A DNA stretch of 64,000 nucleotides from an uncultured Bacteroidales bacterium (GTDB lineage: Bacteria; Bacteroidota; Bacteroidia; Bacteroidales; UBA932), in contig CAKVAS010000002.1 of assembly GCA_934725015.1 (NCBI GenBank), positions 124,001 through 188,000 of the forward strand, given 5' to 3'. The notes under the pieces are model-generated. The model was not told the origin of the DNA and made no database searches. It saw only the letters and a program-made list of their open reading frames with translations. Positions 25,410 through 34,856 of this stretch are shown one piece after another. The position numbers and the translations under genes were made by a program. Every line of letters begins with the position of its first letter. Position 1 is the stretch's first letter.

Positions 25410-26921
25410 CTATTCTCCCCAGTCTATAAATTCATACGGCAGAGTATATTGCCAACCACTCCAGATGGTCGTCTGGTCGGCTGTCCCGCCGCTCTCCCAG
25501 GCTCCGACGAATATGTGGAACTTGAGTTCCTGACTATACCGCAGCGCACTCGTCTGCACGTCTGCGCCGTTTGCCGTGTAGGAGCCGAGAACCTTGTCGT
25601 CGAGCACCCACGAGAACACCGCCCAGCCGTCCTTGTCCGGAGTCATCCGGATGCCGAACTTGTGGTCTTCGGCGCTGCTGTAGGGCACGTTGAAGTCCGG
25701 GAATGTCTTTGTGTTGCCCTTATCTACCATCGTCACGTTGGTCCTTCCAGCGCCCGCATCGACGAACCACCTCATGTCGAAGTCCCCGCACTGGAAGTAA
25801 ATCACCGGCTGAGCCTTCCCGGAGGAAGCCTTCATGAAGAAGTCCCAGTTTCCGGCGGCGCAGTTGTAGCGGTGAACCTTCTGTGCCCCATAGATTTCGA
25901 GGCAGCTTCCCACGACCTTGCAGCCGGACTTGTCGTTGTCCGCGCCGTTGATAATCCACTGCTCAAGACCCGTCGCGTCGAAGTCGTAGTAGTCCGGAGT
26001 CGGGTTGTATGCCTGACGCACGACTATGCTCTTCACAATCTGCTCGAACCCCTCGGCTGCCTTGGTCTTGAGAAGAACCTCCGCCGTCCTGATTGACGCG
26101 CCGGTGTTCTCCGTGAGGGCAATCCGCAGCGTGCCGTCTCCGCTGAACTCCGTCTGCGGGAACTCAATCCATCCGGCGCCGGCGTCGGCTTTCTCCACAG
26201 TCCAGTCGGCATTCGAGCTGACTTCCACAGAGAGCGTCTGAGCGTCGAAGGTCGTTCTCATCCTCGTCCGGGCGGGGGAGAGAACTACGCCGTCCTGCCA
26301 TACGCGCACGGTCTGCTCCTTCTCGTCATGACGGTTGAGCACGGCGATGTCGGCAGAGCGCCTCTCGCCCTTGTTCTCCGCGCTTACGGCGAGAACGATT
26401 TCCGCGTCTCCGTGCCCTGAGTCCTTAATCAGTGTCAGCCATGAGGCTTTGTCGTCCTTGACAAGGCTCCAGTCCTGATTCGCGAGTATGCTGAACTTCG
26501 CCGTTCCGCCGAACTGCCCGATTGTAAGGTTCTCCGCGCCCTCGATGTTGAGGTAGGCGGTTCCCTTCTGCCGCACCGGAATCCATTTCCCGATCCAGTA
26601 GTCGCTCTGAATCACGAGCGTGTCGAGCCTGTCGTCGAGTTCCGTGTTCTCGGTATATTGCACCGTCACGTCGAAAAGTTCCGACGCTCCGCCCTCTGAC
26701 GGGCTTATGCTGCACCACTGCGGCTCCGTCCCATAGACCTTCCACGGGTCGGTGGATTTCACCTGAAGGCGTATCGGCTCCGGAGAGGCTGCCGTCAGCG
26801 TGTAGCTGTCCTCGGCAAGGTAGCGCAGATCGACCCATTTCATCGGGTCGTCTTCCCTGCAGGAGACAAACGCGCCTGCAATGAGAGCCGAACCGAATAA
26901 TATTGTTTTATTTATATTCAT
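25410..26921 (-). CDS. PUL surface lipoprotein with tandem BACON-type domains
   Basis: 504 residues; start at ATG 26921 (MNINKTILFGSALIAGAFVS, lipid on Cys of VSCREDD). Three successive ~90-residue Ig-like repeats carry the BACON pattern of a Trp near the first strand and a closing RQ motif (DPWKVYGTEPQWCSISP ... VRQKG; NQDWSLVKDDKASWLTL ... VWQDG; NADWTVEKADAGAGWIEF ... VRQAY). The C-terminal ~190 residues form a beta-rich, aromatic-rich module (VIYFQCGDFDMRWFVDAG, IWSGWQYTLPYEF) that likely binds glycan. It is cotranscribed with GH16 across a 204-base gap that contains element E3. Confidence 0.82.
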   Translation of the reverse strand: MNINKTILFGSALIAGAFVSCREDDPMKWVDLRYLAEDSYTLTAASPEPIRLQVKSTDPWKVYGTEPQWCSISPSEGGASELFDVTVQYTENTELDDRLDTLVIQSDYWIGKWIPVRQKGTAYLNIEGAENLTIGQFGGTAKFSILANQDWSLVKDDKASWLTLIKDSGHGDAEIVLAVSAENKGERRSADIAVLNRHDEKEQTVRVWQDGVVLSPARTRMRTTFDAQTLSVEVSSNADWTVEKADAGAGWIEFPQTEFSGDGTLRIALTENTGASIRTAEVLLKTKAAEGFEQIVKSIVVRQAYNPTPDYYDFDATGLEQWIINGADNDKSGCKVVGSCLEIYGAQKVHRYNCAAGNWDFFMKASSGKAQPVIYFQCGDFDMRWFVDAGAGRTNVTMVDKGNTKTFPDFNVPYSSAEDHKFGIRMTPDKDGWAVFSWVLDDKVLGSYTANGADVQTSALRYSQELKFHIFVGAWESGGTADQTTIWSGWQYTLPYEFIDWGE

Positions 26922-26985
26922 CAATATCCGTTAATTGAGGAATTATATGATTGCCCGGAGGTTGCTGACAACCTCACCCGCAAAA

Positions 26986-28503
26986 TCAGTCGTTCGCGTA
27001 TTTACTATAGTCGGTGTCGATTTCAAATGACTTGATTGTGAGCGAACCCACGGCATCCTGAACTCCCGAGAGGTAGAAGAGACCGCAAGACTCGGCGTTT
27101 GCCGCCCAGATGTCACCGACATTTGTGCTGTTGTCGAGTACAAGCGTTCCGTTAATCCACACCTTCCTTGAAAGCGTGAGGTTCTGGTTCGTGCCTGTTC
27201 TCTGGGTCGGCTTGATGAGAAGCCTGATTGACTTGAGCCGGGAACAGTCGGTAGGGAACGTTCCTTCAGTGAATTTCTTGGTGTCGTTCCATGTGTTGTC
27301 CCAGCCTCCGTCGAACCCGAAGCCGACCTTGTGCCCGTTGACGTCTTTCGTCTCTCCGCCGCAGGCGAGCAGTGCCATGTTGTAGCCATACTTGAGCATA
27401 AGGTAGAACGGACCGTTCCAGTTGTTCACGCAGAAGTAACCTTCCGTGAGCCTGACGTCGCTGAACTCCCAGACGAAGTTCCCGTACTTGTACTCGTCGA
27501 ATGTCTTCATGAAGGCGTTGCCCTTTTCCGCGAGCGTCAGCGTGAGTGAACCGTCCTCATTGATTTTATATGCGGACTCGTCCTTGTTGTCGATGTATGA
27601 CGCCGGTGCGATTGCCATTTCAATGGTTACAGGCTCAACGCCCTCGATTGCCGTGGCAGGGGTTACGGTCACGGTAAAGCTTTTTCTTCCGAACCACTTT
27701 GACATAGGGGCTTCCACCTTGATGCCGGCTTCAGTCTTGCTCACGGTGAAATATTCGTCGGAAACGGTGACGTTCCAGTCGATGTTCGCATCGACCTTGA
27801 TTTCCTTCTCGCCGCCCTTGTAGTCAAATATTTTCTCGCCTTCTTCCAGTTCTTCAACCTCGAAGACCAGTCCCTCGATTGAAGCCTCGAATGACTCTGA
27901 GGCGTCCTCGCTCGTGACGGTGACAGTGGCGGTGTGACCCTTGCCGTCGGTGTATCTTGCCGTCGCGGTGACGGTCACTGGCTGGTCCGAAGCCTCGCCG
28001 GAAGCCGGTTCGAAAGTGAGCCAGTCGGAAGGAGAGGCTGTCACTGCCCACGGCTTGTTGGAGATGACGGTGAATGTCTGCTTGCCTCCCTCCTTCGCGA
28101 ACTTCTCGGTGAAAGGAGTGACGGTAATCTTGCCCGGCACGCCCTGAATGAACTTCACGAGAGTCGGCTTCTCGATGCCTTCTCCCTCGATTGTGAGAGT
28201 GGCCTCGCGTGAAGCCGCGCCGGTGTTGTCATCGAACTTCACGATGATTGTTTCCGCGAGCGAGCTTTCCTTGCTGCTTGACGGGGTTGCCCTGCACCAG
28301 GTCTCGCTGCTCGTGATTGTCCACGGAGTGTTCGCCGCGATGTCGAATGTGACGGACTTTGCCGCAGTCGCAGCCACCGTGTAGCTCTCCTGCGCCGTGC
28401 ACTCGAGTTTCTTTGACGGCTTCTGCTCCTGCTCCTTCTGGCAGGAAACAGCAAGAACCGCCGCCGTAAGGGCGATTGCCGAAATCAAAAATGTCCTTTT
28501 CAT
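26986..28503 (-). CDS. PUL surface lipoprotein with BACON-type domains and C-terminal glycan-binding-type module
   Basis: Starts at ATG 28503 (MKRTFLISAIALTAAVLAVS, lipid Cys in VSCQKEQ). Three BACON-like repeats: TPWTITSSETWCRATPSS, KPWAVTASPSDWLTFEP and IDWNVTVSDEYFTVS. The C-terminal module (about 325-506) ends in GVQDAVGSLTIKSFEI, matching the end of the 22222-23919 protein. It is the first lipoprotein after the SusC/D pairs, the usual site of a surface glycan-binding protein. Glycan binding is inferred from position and domain type. Confidence 0.83.
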   Translation of the reverse strand: MKRTFLISAIALTAAVLAVSCQKEQEQKPSKKLECTAQESYTVAATAAKSVTFDIAANTPWTITSSETWCRATPSSSKESSLAETIIVKFDDNTGAASREATLTIEGEGIEKPTLVKFIQGVPGKITVTPFTEKFAKEGGKQTFTVISNKPWAVTASPSDWLTFEPASGEASDQPVTVTATARYTDGKGHTATVTVTSEDASESFEASIEGLVFEVEELEEGEKIFDYKGGEKEIKVDANIDWNVTVSDEYFTVSKTEAGIKVEAPMSKWFGRKSFTVTVTPATAIEGVEPVTIEMAIAPASYIDNKDESAYKINEDGSLTLTLAEKGNAFMKTFDEYKYGNFVWEFSDVRLTEGYFCVNNWNGPFYLMLKYGYNMALLACGGETKDVNGHKVGFGFDGGWDNTWNDTKKFTEGTFPTDCSRLKSIRLLIKPTQRTGTNQNLTLSRKVWINGTLVLDNSTNVGDIWAANAESCGLFYLSGVQDAVGSLTIKSFEIDTDYSKYAND

Positions 28504-28605
28504 AATCATCAAAATTTTTGTGGTTATTAATTGTTTATATTATCCTATAATTAGTTGTATATCTTCTTGGAGATTTGAGATGTATTTTGGAGTCAGATAC
28601 TCAAA

Positions 28606-30288
28606 TCACCATCCCTTGTTCTGTGGGGCCAGATTAGGATTCTTCGCCAGTTCCGACTGCGGAATAGGGTAGAGGTTCATCCTGTTGTTCCACTTCCTCG
28701 TGCCGCAGTCCTTCTGCGAATATGTCTTGTCGCTGCCGCTCTTCACGATGCTCACGCCATAGATGTCAGTCTGGGTGTCCGGCCCGAGCTGCCACCTTCT
28801 GACATCCCAGAACCTGTGGTCCTCGAACGCGAACTCAACCCTCCACTCGTTGCGGACTTCATTCAAAAATCTGCTCTCGACCTTCTCGTTGCATTCCGGC
28901 ATACCGGCGTTCCTGCGCACGCGGTTCAGCGCCCATGCGGCGGAGCGGGTGAACTCGTCGTCGCTGTAGTCCGGATTCCCGAACGCCCCGGCCATGGCCT
29001 CGGCATAGCTCAGCAGAGTCTCCGCATAGCGGAACACCACCCAATGATGACGGTAGGTGGCCTTCGCGTTCGGGTCGAAGCTCGTGTTCTCGATGACGTA
29101 TTTCCGGAGGTAATACCCCGTCGGCGTATATCCCTGAAGCACCTCACCCGCGTCCTGACCGCCGTCGAATGTCTCGATTGCCGAGCCCTTGAACACCGAA
29201 CCGTCGCAGACGAGCGTCCTCGCCATTCTCGGGTCGCGGTTGGAGTATGGTTTCTTTGGATTGAACTTTGGGTCGGCGCTGGTGTAGCCGCCTCGGGTGA
29301 GCGTCACCGAAAAGCCGTTCACCGTCCTGAACGCCGATGCGAGGTTCTCTGTCGGATAGACGCAGTTCTGCACCGAGCCGCGTGAGCCGTACATGAACCT
29401 CAGCGGAAAGCAGTTCGCCTCGAAGGACGAGCTGTTGTTGTTCATCCGGACAAATATGTTCTCGCGCGAGCTGATGTTGTTGCACTTGTCCCCGGTTTCG
29501 AGTGTATAAAGCCCGGAGTCAATCAGTTCGAGGGCCGCCTTTGCCGCCTTCTTCCAGAGTTCCTTGTCGCCGGCCGGGTTGTGGAGCGGGCTTGCCGCAT
29601 AGAGCAGAGCCTTGGTCTTCAGGGCCATCGCGAAACCCTTGGTGACGCGCCCGACTTCCTTGTATGGCTGGTCTTCGTAGGACGCAGGGAGAACTGCCGC
29701 GCATTCGTCGCATTCGCTGACTATGAAAGCCACCGCATCAGCAAATGATGTCTTGCCGAGAGTGTTTGCCTCATCGGTGGTGAGGACGCGTGTCGGCATT
29801 GCGATGTCACCGTATCTCTTCGCGAGCTCGAAGATGTAGAACGCCCTCAGCGTCCTCGCCTCGTGGCTGAAATATTTGAACTGTTCCATCCAGTTCTCGT
29901 AGTTCGGGTCGGTCCGGTAGCGCGAGAAATCGACCGTCACTACTGACGCGATGAACTCGTTTGCGGCGCGGATTCCGTTGTAGAATCCCCATCCCGTGTC
30001 GTAGGTGTTTATCGCGGACCAGCTTCCGTTGGTGAATCGCTGCACCGGGGCCGTCGGGTTGCCCCAGAGCGCGTCGTCCGCGGCGCAGTCCCTCATCGCG
30101 CCGTCGAGCGCTCCGAAATCCTGCGGAATGTAGGAATATACGTTCGTCAGAACCTGTTTCGTCTTGTCGAAGTATTTATACACATCCTCCTTCCCCTGAA
30201 GTCCGTTCGTCTCGTCGAAGTCGAGATACGAGCAGGCGAATGTCGCCGGGAGCGCGAGGAATATGGATATTGTCCGAATTATTCTCAT
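28606..30288 (-). CDS. SusD-like surface glycan-binding lipoprotein (pair 1)
   Basis: Starts at ATG 30288 (MRIIRTISIFLALPATFACS, lipobox ATFAC). 561 residues, normal for SusD. The N-terminal TPR-like region contains SYLDFDETN and QVLTNVYSYIPQDFG; the C-terminal RagB/SusD region has YPIPQSELAKNPNLAPQNKGW, the classic end. Caps the SusC encoded just upstream (gap 35 bases). The longer frame to 30354 overlaps SusC and is less likely. Confidence 0.92.
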   Translation of the reverse strand: MRIIRTISIFLALPATFACSYLDFDETNGLQGKEDVYKYFDKTKQVLTNVYSYIPQDFGALDGAMRDCAADDALWGNPTAPVQRFTNGSWSAINTYDTGWGFYNGIRAANEFIASVVTVDFSRYRTDPNYENWMEQFKYFSHEARTLRAFYIFELAKRYGDIAMPTRVLTTDEANTLGKTSFADAVAFIVSECDECAAVLPASYEDQPYKEVGRVTKGFAMALKTKALLYAASPLHNPAGDKELWKKAAKAALELIDSGLYTLETGDKCNNISSRENIFVRMNNNSSSFEANCFPLRFMYGSRGSVQNCVYPTENLASAFRTVNGFSVTLTRGGYTSADPKFNPKKPYSNRDPRMARTLVCDGSVFKGSAIETFDGGQDAGEVLQGYTPTGYYLRKYVIENTSFDPNAKATYRHHWVVFRYAETLLSYAEAMAGAFGNPDYSDDEFTRSAAWALNRVRRNAGMPECNEKVESRFLNEVRNEWRVEFAFEDHRFWDVRRWQLGPDTQTDIYGVSIVKSGSDKTYSQKDCGTRKWNNRMNLYPIPQSELAKNPNLAPQNKGW

Positions 30289-30323
30289 TGTCGTGAATAT
30301 TGTTGAATATGAAAAAACAATGT

Positions 30324-33005
30324 CTAAAAGTTGAGGCGCAGTCCTGCCCACCATGCGCGGGACGTCGGATAGCCGGCGCCGATGCGTTCCGGATCGACGA
30401 TGCCGAGCGAGTCGATGCTGAAGACATCCGTTCCCTTGAGGTAGAGCTCCATGGTCATGACCCTGAACATGCTCTTGGGGAAGGTGTAGGAAACCGTCAC
30501 GTCACGCAGCTTGAGGAACGAGCCGTCACGGTACCATACGCTGCCGTTGCGGTAGTTGTTGGCGTTCGAGACAGTCGTAAGGCGCGGAACCGTCGCGTTC
30601 TCCGAGCTTTCGAGAGTCCACGGGGTCTCCTTTGAGAGGAACGACTTCGACAGGTTGCCGTTGCTCACGAGCGGTTTGTAGAGAGGGGAGTCCAGCATAT
30701 TCACGGTCACGTGCCCCAAGCCTTGGAACGCAGCCGAGACCTTGAATCCCTTCCAACCGAAGGTGAGGCCGAATCCGTAGTACCATTCAGGAATGGTCGA
30801 ATAGCCTATCGGGACAATGTCCTCGTCCGTAATCCGGAAGTCGTCGTTCTGATCGACATATTTTATGTCTCCCGGCTGCACGGTCGTGAAGGTGTGGGTT
30901 ATGGTGCTGCGTATGTCGCTCTCGCTGAAGAAGAAGCCGTCGGCCTCAAGTCCGTAGCACTGCCCGACGCGGTTGCCCCTGTGGTAGAGGTAGTCATAGC
31001 GCTGCCAGTCCTGGTCGTCCTTGACGACCTTGCTCGTGAGGAAGGATGCGTTTGCATAGATTCCGTAGCTGAAGTCTCCCCGGCGCTCGTTCCACGAGAG
31101 GGAGATGTCCGCTCCCGCCCAGTCGTCGACGCCGGCGCACTGCTTGCCGGCGCTTACTCCGAGAATGCCGGAGACCGTCGATGACGCGTTGATGAGAATG
31201 TCGCTCCTGCGCTCGTAGAATCCTGTTCCGTAGAGCGAGAGCCTGTTCCCGAGGGCCTTCAGCTCGATGGCCCCGCTTGCCTTCGTTGACTTTTCCGGGA
31301 CTATCCTCTCGACCGGAAGGCTGCCTTCCGCGATGCCGTAGGAGAGTCCTCCGTCGGTGAAGTAGTAGCTGCCGGCTCCTGCGGAACTGAATGACTGATA
31401 CTGAAGTTCATGGACGAGCGAGCCGTCCCAGCCGGAGAGCCCTGCCGAAGCCGAAATCCTCAGCAGGTCAATGCCCTCCACGCCCTTGAGGAAGCTTTCC
31501 TCCGAGGCCGTCCATGCGAGGTTCACCGCAGGGTAGAACATCATCCTGTGCCCCTTCACGAGATAGGCCGAGCCGGCCCGGTTGAGAACGAGGTCGGCGC
31601 TGTAGCGCCTGTCATAGGAGTAAGAGCCGGTCATGCCGGCGGATATGCGCCTATTCGAGTTGTTCTGTCCGGAAGCGGTGTGAGACTGGACGTCGAAAAT
31701 TGCCGCCGCCCCGACCTTGTGTTTGTTGAACGCCCTGTCATAGACCACCTTGGCGTTGAAGTCGAAGTCGAGGTAGAGGGAGTTGAACCATGAGCCGTGT
31801 GAGAGGACCTTGGAGTTTGTGCCGTAGTCTTTCTGAGACGTGACCAGCGTTCCGTCGTCCGCGATTGTCGGGCTGAGCACCCTGTACATATATGTCTTTG
31901 TGGCGCTTTCGGCCATTGCCCCGTAGTCGTCGAATGAAATCGCTGCCTCCGCGCGTAGGCCTTCGGTGAGGACGTCGAGGTGCTGGACTAACGAGAGGTC
32001 GGCGTTCACCGCTCCTCCTATGGTCTTGGTGTTGCCGGTGCCTTTGAGCAGCGCGACGGGGTTGTTCGCTCCATAAAGCTCCGAGCCTCCGTACATTCCG
32101 TTGGACGCAGTGATCGGGAACGCCGCTGACGGGGTGTTATAGAGGGCGCTGAATATGCTGCCGTAGTTCGCCCTGTTCTGCTCGTTGAAGCGGGCAAGCA
32201 GGCCGAGCCTCATCTCGGTCGTGCGGGTGAGCTGCACGTCGATGTTGGTCCTTGCGCTGAGCCGGGTGTCGGAAGGAACCGCGCTGTAGCGGCTGTCGGC
32301 GCTCTGTGACTTGAAGAATCCCCGGTCGTACATATAGTCAACCACCGTGTAGTGACGGAACTTTCCGCTGCCGCCCTCGAAAGTGAGGCTGAGGCGGTTG
32401 TTGTGGGCCACGTTGTTATAGACCTCGTTCCACCAATCCACGTTCGGGTAGGCGTAGGGGTATTTCCCGGACCTGAACGCCTCGATTTCGCGGGCGTTGT
32501 AGCGCTGTGCGAGCCCGTCATTCTTGAGCGTGGCGTTGAGAGTCTCGGCATAGAGCCCTGCGTCGGCAAACTCGGGAGAGCGCCATTGGGTCCGCAGACC
32601 GTACTGATAGTTCGCGCCGACCTTGAGCCTGCCTTCCTTTGCGCGTCTTGTGGTGACGAGAACGACTCCGTTAGCACCGCGAACCCCGTAGAGCGCGGCT
32701 GCAGCGGCGTCGGTGAGTATCTCCACGCTCTCAATCTCGTAGGTCGTCAGCAGGCTGAGGTTTCTCGGGAAGCCATCGACGAGCACGAGCGGAGTCTTGC
32801 CGTGTATGCTCAGCGTGCAGTTATCGGTGGTCGCGTCGCCGCTGCCGGCATAGACATTCAGCCCGGCAATCTTTCCGAACAGGGCGCGTCTGACGTCGAT
32901 GTATGGATTGCTTTCCAGCGTCTCCCTGTCCACTGTCTGGGCCGAAGCCGCGACAGGGAAGAGCAGGACGGACACAAGCGCCGGTATCATATTTCTGTAT
33001 TTCAT
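30324..33005 (-). CDS. Short SusC-like TonB-dependent transporter lacking N-terminal domains (pair 1)
   Basis: 893 residues from ATG 33005 (MKYRNMIPALVSVLLFPVAA, signal to SAQ). After only about 12 residues (TVDRETLESNPYID) it enters the plug (VRRALFGKIAGLNVY, LVLVDGFPRNL, ALYGVRGANGVVLVTTRRA), then a full barrel ending LRLNF. It has neither the carboxypeptidase-like domain nor a recognisable TonB box, both of which normal SusC proteins and the neighbour at 34857 have. Either TonB coupling uses a divergent segment, or this porin works with the neighbouring system. Downstream of SusD pair 2 by 34 bases, same operon. Confidence 0.9.
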   Translation of the reverse strand: MKYRNMIPALVSVLLFPVAASAQTVDRETLESNPYIDVRRALFGKIAGLNVYAGSGDATTDNCTLSIHGKTPLVLVDGFPRNLSLLTTYEIESVEILTDAAAAALYGVRGANGVVLVTTRRAKEGRLKVGANYQYGLRTQWRSPEFADAGLYAETLNATLKNDGLAQRYNAREIEAFRSGKYPYAYPNVDWWNEVYNNVAHNNRLSLTFEGGSGKFRHYTVVDYMYDRGFFKSQSADSRYSAVPSDTRLSARTNIDVQLTRTTEMRLGLLARFNEQNRANYGSIFSALYNTPSAAFPITASNGMYGGSELYGANNPVALLKGTGNTKTIGGAVNADLSLVQHLDVLTEGLRAEAAISFDDYGAMAESATKTYMYRVLSPTIADDGTLVTSQKDYGTNSKVLSHGSWFNSLYLDFDFNAKVVYDRAFNKHKVGAAAIFDVQSHTASGQNNSNRRISAGMTGSYSYDRRYSADLVLNRAGSAYLVKGHRMMFYPAVNLAWTASEESFLKGVEGIDLLRISASAGLSGWDGSLVHELQYQSFSSAGAGSYYFTDGGLSYGIAEGSLPVERIVPEKSTKASGAIELKALGNRLSLYGTGFYERRSDILINASSTVSGILGVSAGKQCAGVDDWAGADISLSWNERRGDFSYGIYANASFLTSKVVKDDQDWQRYDYLYHRGNRVGQCYGLEADGFFFSESDIRSTITHTFTTVQPGDIKYVDQNDDFRITDEDIVPIGYSTIPEWYYGFGLTFGWKGFKVSAAFQGLGHVTVNMLDSPLYKPLVSNGNLSKSFLSKETPWTLESSENATVPRLTTVSNANNYRNGSVWYRDGSFLKLRDVTVSYTFPKSMFRVMTMELYLKGTDVFSIDSLGIVDPERIGAGYPTSRAWWAGLRLNF

Positions 33006-33039
33006 AAACATATTTCGGTTATCAGATTTTTTATCAAGC

Positions 33040-34824
33040 TTACCAACCTGGATTTTGAGTCATCCCATAGCCCATGTCAATTTCGGTCTTGGGAACCGGA
33101 CTGAGATACCATTTCGTGTCCCAGCTGTTCGCCCATGCCCTCGTGTTCAGCTCAATCACATTGAAGGTGAACGACTTCGGGTTGGTCTGGCGGTCGCCCT
33201 TGGATTCAAGCCCGTAGAGCTTCTTCCGGAAGTCCTGCTCGCGTCCCCAGCGGACAATGTCGAACCAGCGCACCTCCTCGAATCCGAGCTCAAGCGCCCT
33301 CTCCCGGAGCACGGCCTCGCGGAAATCCTCCTTGCTCATTCCAGACTTGATGTCAGAAAGGCCCACGCGCTGACGCAGCTGATTGACGTAGCTGTAGGCA
33401 AGCGTCCCCGGGATGCCGTTGTATTCGTTCAGCGCCTCGGCATATCCGAGCATAATCTCCGGCAGGCGGAGGTACGGCCACTGGATGTAGCCGTTGCGGT
33501 CCGCAGTGTTCTCAAGTATGAACTTCATCTGTCCGAATCCCGTGGAGGGGCTGCCGTGCTTGGGGTGGTTTATGTGAAGCGGGGCGGTGGTTCCGTCGTA
33601 CCATGTGGAGCCGGGCACGGCCACAGTCTCGTAGAGCCTCGGGTCGCGCGTTATGTTGCCGTCCGCGTCGAAGAACGGCTGCCTTGACGGCGCGTTCCAG
33701 TTGAAGTTCTCCGGGAAATCGCTTCCGTCCTTCCACGGGAACATATTCACGTAGTTCAGTGTCGGGCCGGAGTAGTTCCTTTCCGCGAAGAACGACTTGA
33801 GGAGTGTCGCGGCGGATGTCCCGCGCCTTGTCGAAATCAGAATCTCGCTGTTGCCCCGGTCGTAGTACGCGCTGCGGAAGGCCGCCCTTCTCGCCTTGTC
33901 CGTTGCCTCGGCAGGCTGGACAAGGGCCACGGAGCCGTTCGTCCGCAGCTCCCTGAAGAAGTCCTCGCAGGCCTTGACGGCGCGTCCCCAGCGCTCGCGG
34001 TCATAGTTGCCGTAGCAGGTGTATTTGTCTGCGGCCGGATGCCATGGCGCGTCGGAGTTGAAGGTCGGGCTGGCGGCGAAGAGGAGCACGCGGCATTTCA
34101 GACCCATGGCTCCGCTCTTGCTCATCCTTCCGTCGTCTCCGTAGGAAGCCTTCCACGGCAGGGCTGTCGCCGCGTCGTCGAGCAGGCTGACTATGTAATC
34201 CACTGTCTCGGCGAATGTCGCCCTCGGGTAGCTGAAAGTCTCGTTCACATCGACGGAGTGGTCGAGCAGAGGAACGCCTCCCACATATCTGAGCAGTTCC
34301 GAATATGCGAGCGCGATTATCATCCTGGCCTCCGCCGCCCTCTGGCGCTTCATCCCGTCCGTCATGTCGGGGATGCGGCCGACATTCTCGATGAATGTCC
34401 ATGCGTAGCTGATTGCGTAGTATTCGTATTCCTGCCCGAACCTGTAGGCTTCCGTCCCCGCGTAGAGCGACGAGACGGAAGAACTCAGCGCCCCGTTGTA
34501 GTAGAGGTTGTTCGGACCGTCGCTCTCGTTGGCGCGGTAGGAATGGTGCAGGTCCGTAATTGCCTCAAGAACATTGACTCCAAGCTTGTCTCCCGCACGC
34601 CTGGGGCTCTGCGCGTTGTCCGTCGGAAGCCCGTAGGGGAGGTAGGTATATGCCTTAGTCAGCACTTTTTCCGCATTGACGGTGGAGTTGAACATAGTGT
34701 CTATGTCCGCTCCGGAACTCTCCGGCCTGTCGCCGAGGAACTTGTCCCCGAACTTGATTTCGGAGCAGGACGCGAGACAGAGAAGCGCCGCGGCTGATAT
34801 ATATAAATGTATATGTCTCATCAT
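33040..34824 (-). CDS. SusD-like surface glycan-binding lipoprotein (pair 2)
   Basis: 594 residues; signal MMRHIHLYISAAALLCLASC (lipobox LASC). SusD features: KVLTKAYTYLPYGLPTD near the N-terminus, RLPEIMLGYAEALNEYNG, ELGFEEVRWFDIVRWGR, and end YLSPVPKTEIDMGYGMTQNPGW. It lies 32 bases after SusC pair 2, and should form the lid of that transporter. Its divergence from SusD pair 1 suggests that the two pairs handle different parts of the glycan. Confidence 0.93.
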   Translation of the reverse strand: MMRHIHLYISAAALLCLASCSEIKFGDKFLGDRPESSGADIDTMFNSTVNAEKVLTKAYTYLPYGLPTDNAQSPRRAGDKLGVNVLEAITDLHHSYRANESDGPNNLYYNGALSSSVSSLYAGTEAYRFGQEYEYYAISYAWTFIENVGRIPDMTDGMKRQRAAEARMIIALAYSELLRYVGGVPLLDHSVDVNETFSYPRATFAETVDYIVSLLDDAATALPWKASYGDDGRMSKSGAMGLKCRVLLFAASPTFNSDAPWHPAADKYTCYGNYDRERWGRAVKACEDFFRELRTNGSVALVQPAEATDKARRAAFRSAYYDRGNSEILISTRRGTSAATLLKSFFAERNYSGPTLNYVNMFPWKDGSDFPENFNWNAPSRQPFFDADGNITRDPRLYETVAVPGSTWYDGTTAPLHINHPKHGSPSTGFGQMKFILENTADRNGYIQWPYLRLPEIMLGYAEALNEYNGIPGTLAYSYVNQLRQRVGLSDIKSGMSKEDFREAVLRERALELGFEEVRWFDIVRWGREQDFRKKLYGLESKGDRQTNPKSFTFNVIELNTRAWANSWDTKWYLSPVPKTEIDMGYGMTQNPGW

Positions 34825-34856
34825 TAAGTGATTTTTATTGGAGGAATCCCGTTTCG

